From positions 16,612 through 37,243 of the forward strand of contig DIPO01000002.1 of NCBI GenBank assembly GCA_002427045.1: a stretch of 20,632 nt of DNA. Reading direction: 5' to 3'. The notes beneath the pieces were generated by a model. The model saw only the letters and a list, made by a program, of their open reading frames with translations, was not told the origin of the DNA and did no database searches. This document shows, piece by piece, positions 15,437 to 20,632 of the stretch. The stretch comes from Firmicutes bacterium UBA5486. GTDB taxonomy: Bacteria > Bacillota > UBA4882 > UBA10575. Within the stretch, counting starts at the first letter, position 1; the number at the start of each line of letters is the position of its first letter. Position numbers and translations under genes: made by a program.

Positions 15437-15491
15437 TTTATGATACTGCTATGATTTGCTTTATTCCGGTAACAGGAAAACATAATTGTCC

Positions 15492-15498
15492 GGGGAGG
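15492..15498 (+). promoter_or_regulatory. Ribosome binding site deciding the start of the second HD-GYP gene
   Basis: GGGGAGG is 6 nt before the ATG at 15505. The frame also opens with an ATG at 15433 that overlaps the previous stop (ATGA), but that one has no good site and would add 24 residues lacking PAS character. Confidence 0.8.
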
Positions 15499-15504
15499 TT
15501 GCGA

Positions 15505-16920
15505 ATGATTAATAGGGCTTTGATTAATAATGCCAAAAAGTTTCTGAATATTCTGGCAAGTATTGAGGATGGCTATTATGAAGTAGATAAAGCGGGAAAC
15601 CTGGTTTTTTTCAACCAATCTTTGCAGGATATGCTCGGCTATTCCAAAGAGGAACTGCTGGGTATGAATTATAAGCACTACATGACAAACGAGGATGCTA
15701 AAAAGGTTTTTAAAACTTATAACCTGGTCTTTCGTACCGGAGAAGCGGCTAAAGGATTTGACTGGCAGCTAATAAGCAAGTCAGGAAAAAAGCTCTATGT
15801 TGAAACTTCGGTTAGTCCCATTTTTTCTGCTGATGGGGAAATTACCGGTTTTCTGGGGATAATTCGTGACATTTCCGAGCGGAAAAGAGCGGAGCAGCAA
15901 ATAAGGGAGTCAGAGCGCCGATTGGCGGGTATTATCAGTTTTTTGCCTGATGCCACCTTTGTAGTAGATATAAGTGGTAAGGTTATTATTTGGAATCAAG
16001 CAGCGGAAGAAATGACTGGGATTAAGGCCGAAGATATAATTGGTAAAGATGACTATGAGTACTCAATACCTTTTTATGGTTATAAAAAACCCATGCTAGT
16101 AGATATTGTAATGGAGGAATCGACTTATGCACATAACTTAATAGCTGATGTAGAAAAAAAAGGACACACCCTTATCAAGGAAGTATTTTTTCCGGCTGTG
16201 GGCGATTCCGGGCTTTATTGCTGGGCCGCAACGGCCCCGCTTTTTGACAGCGGTGGCAATCAAACTGGTGCCATAATCTCATTAAGAGATATTAGCCGTC
16301 GCAAGCAAACCGAAAATGCTTTACAAGAAAGTCTTAAAAAAGCGCAAACTATCCTTAGAAGTACAGTAAATGCACTGGCCATAACCACTGAAAAAAGAGA
16401 TCTTTACACGGCGGGGCACCAGCGCAGAGTAGCCCAATTGGCCACTGCCATTGCCCGGGAAATGCAATTTCCCGACAACATAACCCGGGGTATTTATATG
16501 GCAGCTACTTTACACGATATCGGTAAAATGCAGATATCTTCAGACATTTTAAGCAAGCCGGGTGAACTAAACGATATAGAAACCCTTTTGGTAAGAACTC
16601 ATACCCAGGTGGGTTATGAGATTGTTAAAACTATTCCTTTTGAGCTGCCGGTAGCTGATATGGTCATCCAACATCACGAGAGAATGGACGGTTCTGGTTA
16701 TCCACAGGGCCTGGCCGGTTCTCAGATTATGCTGGAAGCTCGTATTTTAGCAGTAGCTGATGTGGTTGAGGCCATGTCTTCACACCGGCCCTATCGACCA
16801 GCCCTGGGTATAAACCTGGCTATGGAGGAAATCCGGCGCCATCGGGGAATCTTATATGACCCGGATGTAGTAGATGCCTGTCTGCGACTTTTTGCCCGCG
16901 GGCAAATTGACTTTCTATAA
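15505..16920 (+). CDS. PAS-PAS-HD-GYP protein, predicted cyclic-di-GMP phosphodiesterase
   Basis: A 471-residue soluble sensor: PAS 1 about 12-125, PAS 2 about 138-272, HD-GYP about 283-468. Catalytic H337-D338 lies in LHDIGK and GYP at 398-400 within HHERMDGSGYP. The other metal-site segments (TAGHQRRV, RTHTQVGYE, AVADVVEA) are present, so it should be an active cyclic-di-GMP (or pGpG) hydrolase. PAS 2 and the HD-GYP domain are clearly paralogous to those of the preceding protein, including the shared block YEYxxPFYGYxxPxLxD. The GAF-PAS-GAF part is absent. I placed the start at 15505 because of GGGGAGG 6 nt upstream; the frame is open back to 15433. It lies 68 bp after the first gene and is probably co-transcribed. 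The 3' end contains a 16-bp palindrome. Confidence 0.93.
   Translation: MINRALINNAKKFLNILASIEDGYYEVDKAGNLVFFNQSLQDMLGYSKEELLGMNYKHYMTNEDAKKVFKTYNLVFRTGEAAKGFDWQLISKSGKKLYVETSVSPIFSADGEITGFLGIIRDISERKRAEQQIRESERRLAGIISFLPDATFVVDISGKVIIWNQAAEEMTGIKAEDIIGKDDYEYSIPFYGYKKPMLVDIVMEESTYAHNLIADVEKKGHTLIKEVFFPAVGDSGLYCWAATAPLFDSGGNQTGAIISLRDISRRKQTENALQESLKKAQTILRSTVNALAITTEKRDLYTAGHQRRVAQLATAIAREMQFPDNITRGIYMAATLHDIGKMQISSDILSKPGELNDIETLLVRTHTQVGYEIVKTIPFELPVADMVIQHHERMDGSGYPQGLAGSQIMLEARILAVADVVEAMSSHRPYRPALGINLAMEEIRRHRGILYDPDVVDACLRLFARGQIDFL
16891..16906. repeat. Perfect palindrome in the last codons of the second HD-GYP gene
   Basis: TTTGCCCGCGGGCAAA is a perfect 16-bp palindrome ending 11 bp before the stop codon. 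A T-rich stretch starts about 20 bp later, so it could be part of a weak terminator, or simply coding sequence. Confidence 0.5.
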
Positions 16921-17080
16921 GCTTCTTCTTTTTTCACCTTTTTTTGCCCACTACTTTCTTCATTGACTAGCTTATGTTACTATTTCTTTGAGTATCGATA
17001 TTAAAGCCTCCATAAAACAGCTGGCAAAATGATTGGAATAAGTGCCGGGTTTTGGTTCAAGTTTGTATATCAGTAAAAAC

Positions 17081-17086
17081 AGGAGG
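17081..17086 (+). promoter_or_regulatory. Ribosome binding site deciding the hom start
   Basis: AGGAGG lies 7 nt before the ATG at 17094. The frame extends upstream to 17052, but without such a site. Confidence 0.85.
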
Positions 17087-17093
17087 AAATCAG

Positions 17094-18392
17094 ATGATTG
17101 GTGTAGCTTTGCTCGGATGCGGTACTGTAGGCTCCGGGGTAATTAAATTGTTGCAAAAGAATAGTGAAATAATTGACAAAAGAATTGGGGAATCGATTGT
17201 AATTAAAAAAGTCCTGGAAAGAGACACAGAGAAATGCCGGTTGCTGGGAATTAAAGATGAGGCGATAACTCAGGATATCCAGGAGATTCTCGATGACCAG
17301 GAAATTGCCATAGTGGTTGAGTTAATTGGGGGAATAGAACCTGCCTTCTCCTATATCATGGCAGCTTTAGCCCGGGGAAAGCATGTGGTAACAGCCAATA
17401 AGGATCTGATAGCAATAAAAGGGAAAGATCTTTTCGATCAGGCCAAGGAAAAAAGGGTAGATTTCTATTTTGAAGCCAGCGTTGCTGGGGGAATACCCAT
17501 AGTATATCCCATGAAGCAATCCCTGGCTGCCAACCAGATCCAAGAGGTTATCGGCATCTTAAACGGCACCACCAACTACATACTCAGCAAAATGAGCCGG
17601 GAAGGTCGTGATTTTAATGAAGTTTTGGCTGAGGCTCAGCAACTGGGTTATGCTGAATCCGACCCGTCCGCAGATGTAGATGGACTGGATGCGGCTCGCA
17701 AGATTGCCATTTTATCATCTATTGCTTTCAACAGCAGGGTTACCCTGGATGATGTATATGTGGAGGGAATACGCTCGATTACGGCAGATGATATCCAATA
17801 TGCCAAAGAATTAGGTTATGTAATAAAGCTTTTAGCCATAGCCAAGGAAAACCCGCAGCAAAAAATAGAAGTTCGGGTGCACCCGGCTTTTCTACCCAAA
17901 ACTCATCCCATGGCCGGAGTAAACGATGTATTTAACGCCGTATTTTTACGTGGAGATGCTGTGGGGGAAATTATGCACTACGGGCGGGGAGCAGGACAAA
18001 TGCCAACTGCCAGTGCAGTATTTGGGGATATTATTGAAATCGCTCGCAATATCTTGTATCACAGTAATGCGCGCATCGGTTGCAGTTGTTATGATAATAA
18101 GGCAATTATGGACATCAAAGAATTGGAAGGCGAGTATTATATAAGAATGATAGTAGAGGACCGGCCAGGAGTTTTAGCGGGCATTGCCGCTGTTTTTGGG
18201 AATAATAATGTCAGTATCGCAACCGTCTTGCAAAAGACGAGCAAGCAATGTTGGGCTGAGCTTATTTTAATTACCCACCGGGTTCGGGAGATGCATCTAA
18301 GGGATTCGCTTACTCTACTCAAAGGGCTTAGTATAGTAGGTGAAATTAAAAATGTGATTCGTTTGGAAGGAACAGATAGAGAAGCAGACTAA
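17094..18392 (+). CDS. hom: Homoserine dehydrogenase
   Basis: Hom reduces aspartate semialdehyde to homoserine with NAD(P)H, the branch point toward threonine and methionine. The 432-residue protein starts with the nucleotide-binding loop GCGTVG (8-13). It carries TANKDLIA with K103, the family segment NGTTNYILSKM, and ESDPSADVDGLDAARK, which holds conserved substrate-site acids and lysine. It ends with an ACT domain (about 350-430, RMIVEDRPGVLAGIAAVFG), the usual site for threonine feedback. The ATG at 17094 is chosen for its AGGAGG site and because the Rossmann strand begins at once; a longer frame from 17052 is rejected. The 173-bp gap upstream shows only weak promoter-like sequence (for example TTGAGT at 16988 and CATAAA at 17011). 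It is followed 21 bp later by thrB. Confidence 0.97.
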   Translation: MIGVALLGCGTVGSGVIKLLQKNSEIIDKRIGESIVIKKVLERDTEKCRLLGIKDEAITQDIQEILDDQEIAIVVELIGGIEPAFSYIMAALARGKHVVTANKDLIAIKGKDLFDQAKEKRVDFYFEASVAGGIPIVYPMKQSLAANQIQEVIGILNGTTNYILSKMSREGRDFNEVLAEAQQLGYAESDPSADVDGLDAARKIAILSSIAFNSRVTLDDVYVEGIRSITADDIQYAKELGYVIKLLAIAKENPQQKIEVRVHPAFLPKTHPMAGVNDVFNAVFLRGDAVGEIMHYGRGAGQMPTASAVFGDIIEIARNILYHSNARIGCSCYDNKAIMDIKELEGEYYIRMIVEDRPGVLAGIAAVFGNNNVSIATVLQKTSKQCWAELILITHRVREMHLRDSLTLLKGLSIVGEIKNVIRLEGTDREAD

Positions 18393-18413
18393 TATTATAC
18401 AAGAAGGAGTGCT

Positions 18414-19316
18414 ATGTTTACTGTTAAGGTTCCGGCCACAAGTGCCAATCTAGGACCGGGCTTTGATACTCTGGGTTTGGCCCTGCAATTATACCTGGAG
18501 ATCAAGGTAAAAATAATTCCGCCAAGCGGCGGGATTAGATTTTTTGTCGATGGAGAAGAATATCCAGAAGAAATCTTTGGGGATAACCTGCTTTACCAGG
18601 CCATGAAAATAGTATTTGCGGAAGCTCATGTTGTAGAAGTGCCTGGACTGGAGCTTACTATCAATAGCTCCATTCCACCGGGAAAAGGCCTGGGAAGCAG
18701 TGCCGCTGCTATTGTTGCCGGTCTATATGCGGCCAACGAAGTTCTGGAGAAGAGATTTGCCCAGGAGGACTTAATTAGCTGGGCGGTGGAAATGGAAGGG
18801 CATGCTGACAATGTTGTTCCCGCAGTGGCGGGAGGACTCACCACCGCCATGCTTTATAGGAAAAAGGTGTATTATCAGCAATTTTCTTTTCCCCCGGAAT
18901 TAAAGCTGGTTGTTGCCGTACCTGATATCCCAATATCCACTGATGAATCAAGGCAACTACTGCCGAAAAAGATTAATTTTAAGGATATGGTAAATAACCT
19001 GCAACGGGCCTCCTATTTGTTGGCCAGTTTGATTAAACATGATTTTCGCCATTTGCCAGCGGCTATGGATGATGCAATTTTTCAGCCCCGGCGCAAACAG
19101 TTAATTCCCGGTTTTGACAGGGTGTTTTCTCAGGCTCTGGGAAATGGAGCCCTGGGAGTTGCCCTTAGTGGTTCAGGATCTTCTATCATCGCTTTTTGCC
19201 AGCAAGAGGAAAAGAGAGTGGCTCAAGCTATGCAAGATGCCTTTGCTGTGTCCGGGGTCCAAAGCCAGTTAATGATATTGGCAGCCGATCCGGATGGAGT
19301 TAAAGTTTTGAGGTAG
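18414..19316 (+). CDS. thrB: Homoserine kinase
   Basis: ThrB phosphorylates homoserine to O-phosphohomoserine, the substrate of threonine synthase. The 300-residue protein is a GHMP-family kinase. The N-terminal VPATSANLGPGFDTLGLAL is the family signature, the ATP-binding loop PPGKGLGSSAAA is at 88-99, and the third GHMP motif is near the end (GALGVALSGSGSSIIAF). The ATG at 18414 follows AAGGAG at 18404-18409 by only 4 nt, a short but workable spacing. It sits between hom and lysC in one apparent transcript. No thrC is visible in the window, so threonine synthase must be encoded downstream or elsewhere. Confidence 0.97.
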   Translation: MFTVKVPATSANLGPGFDTLGLALQLYLEIKVKIIPPSGGIRFFVDGEEYPEEIFGDNLLYQAMKIVFAEAHVVEVPGLELTINSSIPPGKGLGSSAAAIVAGLYAANEVLEKRFAQEDLISWAVEMEGHADNVVPAVAGGLTTAMLYRKKVYYQQFSFPPELKLVVAVPDIPISTDESRQLLPKKINFKDMVNNLQRASYLLASLIKHDFRHLPAAMDDAIFQPRRKQLIPGFDRVFSQALGNGALGVALSGSGSSIIAFCQQEEKRVAQAMQDAFAVSGVQSQLMILAADPDGVKVLR

Positions 19317-19346
19317 TATAATCTTATGGATTTGGAGTGAATTATC

Positions 19347-20567
19347 TTGTCACTAATTGTAGCAAAGTTCGGTGGAAGTTCAGTCGCATCAATTGATAAA
19401 ATCAAGCATATTGCCGGTAGAATCAAAGAAATACGAGATAAGGGCGATGATATAGTTGTAGTTGTCTCCGCTATGGGTGATACCACCGATGAACTGATTG
19501 AGCTGGCCAGTCTCACCGGCCATGATTTATGCAAACGAGAAATGGATATGCTTCTGGCCACCGGAGAGCAGCAATCAGCAGCCTTATTGGCCTTGACCCT
19601 TAATAATTATGCTTGCCCTTCTGTTTCACTTACCGGCTGGCAGGCTGGAATAAATAGCGATGACAGCCATAGCAAGGCGCGGATTACCGGGATTAAAACC
19701 GATCGTATAAAAAATGAAATAAAAAGGGGTAATGCGGTCATTATAGCTGGTTTTCAGGGCCTGTCTCCCTTCGGCGATATCACCACTTTGGGGAGAGGGG
19801 GGTCCGATACTACTGCGGTGGCATTAGCTGCCAGTCTTGATGCTTTGCGCTGCATGATTTTTACCGATGTAGAAGGAGTGTTTACCGCTGATCCCCGAAT
19901 AGTAAAAGAAGCCCAAAAACTGCCGCAGGTATCATATGAAGAAATGCTGGAAATGGCCAGCCTGGGAGCGGGAGTATTACAACCCCGGGCAGCGGAATTT
20001 GCTATGTTGTATAATGTTGATGTGGAGATTCTGAGCAGTTTTAGTCGTAATCCCGGAACCATAATAACGGAGGTAGTCAATATGGAAAATCATAGAGCAG
20101 TAAGTGGGATAGCGCATGATTTAAATTGCGCTCGTTTTGCTTTGTTTGATGTACCCGACCAACCGGGTATAGCCAAAACCCTATTTAAGACCCTGGCTGC
20201 TGAAAGCATAAATGTAGATATAATTATCCAGAGCGCCATGAGAGATGGAAGGAATGATATTGCCTTTACAATCGAAGAGAATGATCTTAGCCGGGCTGTT
20301 CCAGTGGTGAAAGAACTGGTGGAAAGTATCTGTGCTTCGGGTATGGCCTACGGCAAAGATGTAGCCAAGGTATCGATTGTCGGAGCCGGTATGCAGAGTA
20401 ATATCGGCGTCGCCGCTGCCATGTTTGAAGCTCTGGCGGACGAAGGTATCAACATACATATGATAAGCACATCAGAAATCCGCGTTTCCTGTGTTATTGA
20501 CGAGTGCCATATCAAAACTGCGGTTAAAGCTCTACACCGGAAATTTGAACTGGATAAGATAGAGTAA
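19347..20567 (+). CDS. lysC: Aspartate kinase (alpha subunit), with internal beta start
   Basis: LysC phosphorylates aspartate, the first committed step to lysine, threonine and methionine. The 406-residue protein has the kinase signature KFGGSS (7-12), the FTDVEGVFTADPR segment of the amino acid kinase fold, and two C-terminal ACT domains (about 262-335 and 340-405, with VPDQPGIAKTLF and GAGMQSNIGVAAAMFEAL). The length is typical of the single-function, feedback-regulated type. The start is a TTG with GGAGTGA at 19334-19340, 6 nt upstream. It is the third gene of the hom-thrB-lysC run, 30 bp after thrB. An internal GGAGGT followed by an in-frame ATG at codon 246 suggests a separate beta subunit, as in B. 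subtilis aspartokinase II. Confidence 0.97.
   Translation: MSLIVAKFGGSSVASIDKIKHIAGRIKEIRDKGDDIVVVVSAMGDTTDELIELASLTGHDLCKREMDMLLATGEQQSAALLALTLNNYACPSVSLTGWQAGINSDDSHSKARITGIKTDRIKNEIKRGNAVIIAGFQGLSPFGDITTLGRGGSDTTAVALAASLDALRCMIFTDVEGVFTADPRIVKEAQKLPQVSYEEMLEMASLGAGVLQPRAAEFAMLYNVDVEILSSFSRNPGTIITEVVNMENHRAVSGIAHDLNCARFALFDVPDQPGIAKTLFKTLAAESINVDIIIQSAMRDGRNDIAFTIEENDLSRAVPVVKELVESICASGMAYGKDVAKVSIVGAGMQSNIGVAAAMFEALADEGINIHMISTSEIRVSCVIDECHIKTAVKALHRKFELDKIE
20069..20074 (+). promoter_or_regulatory. Internal ribosome binding site in lysC
   Basis: GGAGGT stands 7 nt before an in-frame ATG (20082, codon 246). The site falls in the linker between the kinase and ACT domains, the expected place for initiation of a beta subunit. 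Confidence 0.65.
20082..20567 (+). CDS. Predicted aspartate kinase beta subunit (internal, in-frame start in lysC)
   Basis: A 161-residue product translated in the lysC frame from ATG 20082, preceded by GGAGGT with 7 nt spacing. It would consist of the two ACT domains only, with no kinase signature. In Bacillus subtilis, aspartokinase II is an alpha2-beta2 enzyme whose beta chain arises from just such an internal start near codon 246. The matching codon number, strong site and domain boundary make the same arrangement likely here. It would bind lysine or another effector rather than catalyse. Confidence 0.6.
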   Translation: MENHRAVSGIAHDLNCARFALFDVPDQPGIAKTLFKTLAAESINVDIIIQSAMRDGRNDIAFTIEENDLSRAVPVVKELVESICASGMAYGKDVAKVSIVGAGMQSNIGVAAAMFEALADEGINIHMISTSEIRVSCVIDECHIKTAVKALHRKFELDKIE

Positions 20568-20585
20568 ATATAGGGTTTGGAGTTC

Positions 20586-20615
20586 TTGACGAATACCGGC
20601 TTTATGTTATACAAT
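20586..20615 (+). promoter_or_regulatory. Candidate sigma-A promoter for a gene beyond the right edge
   Basis: TTGACG (20586-20591) is followed after 16 nt by TATACA (20608-20613), or after 18 nt by TACAAT (20610-20615). It lies just after lysC and points out of the window, so the next gene may have its own transcript. Confidence 0.5.
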
Positions 20616-20632
20616 ATTCTTTGCGTCGGGGT

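Noticed and set aside
15433..15504. Overlapping ATGA start for the second HD-GYP gene
   Set aside because: The stop/start overlap is attractive, but there is no ribosome site and the added 24 residues are not PAS-like, while GGGGAGG 6 nt before 15505 is ideal.
15307..15678. - strand reading frame spanning the junction of the two HD-GYP genes
   Set aside because: It overlaps conserved HD-GYP and PAS coding sequence on the + strand and has no recognisable product.
17052..17093. Upstream extension of hom
   Set aside because: The added 14 residues come before the Rossmann fold strand that should open the protein, and AGGAGG is correctly placed for the ATG at 17094.
1..20632. Prophage, CRISPR array, insertion sequence, restriction or toxin-antitoxin system
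   Set aside because: I saw no transposase, integrase, phage, nuclease or toxin-like protein, and no regularly spaced direct repeats; all genes belong to recognised housekeeping, signalling or sporulation families.

Overview
The window reads as an ordinary chromosomal segment of a low-to-moderate GC, endospore-forming member of the Firmicutes, most likely class Clostridia. The decisive marker is a full-length spoIVA, which encodes the spore-coat morphogenetic ATPase and is found only in endospore formers. Strong purine-rich Shine-Dalgarno sites, frequent TTG/GTG starts and the der-plsY-gpsA-spoIVA order fit the same group. The style of the proteins suggests a Syntrophomonas-like organism, but that is an impression from memory and not a database match. 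All convincing genes lie on the + strand.

Region 1 (1-5979) is a chemosensory and phosphorelay cluster. It holds the 3' part of a methyl-accepting chemotaxis protein with HAMP-like repeats, cheR, cheB, a large hybrid histidine kinase (PAS-PAS-HisKA-HATPase-REC-HPt-like), and a single-domain response regulator behind a strong ribosome binding site. CheR and CheB set receptor methylation. The hybrid kinase and the free receiver could form a second output branch. No cheA or cheW is visible; they may lie upstream.

Region 2 (about 6085-12338) is a housekeeping and sporulation block. It holds a DUF512-type radical SAM/PDZ protein, the ribosome-assembly GTPase Der, the phospholipid enzymes PlsY and GpsA (GpsA makes glycerol-3-phosphate, PlsY acylates it), a terminator, then spoIVA with its own promoter region and a strong terminator. 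The two intergenic gaps flanking plsY hold short repeats: a 16-bp palindrome with a GTCCCC-containing flank, and purine-rich GACGGAAG-type repeats.

Region 3 (12339-16920) is a 296-bp gap with a Spo0A-box-like heptamer and a small inverted repeat, followed by two paralogous PAS/HD-GYP proteins (the first also has GAF domains). Both keep the residues expected of cyclic-di-GMP phosphodiesterases.

Region 4 (17094-20567) is an aspartate-family amino acid operon: hom, thrB and lysC. lysC carries a strong internal ribosome binding site and in-frame ATG exactly where a separate beta (ACT-domain) subunit would start, as known for Bacillus subtilis aspartokinase II. A promoter-like sequence near the right edge probably drives the next gene outside the window.

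No tRNA, rRNA, CRISPR array, prophage or intact insertion sequence was recognised. I did not find a clearly undescribed system. The best leads are the tandem HD-GYP pair with its regulatory gap, the chemosensory/hybrid-kinase cluster, and the internal lysC start.
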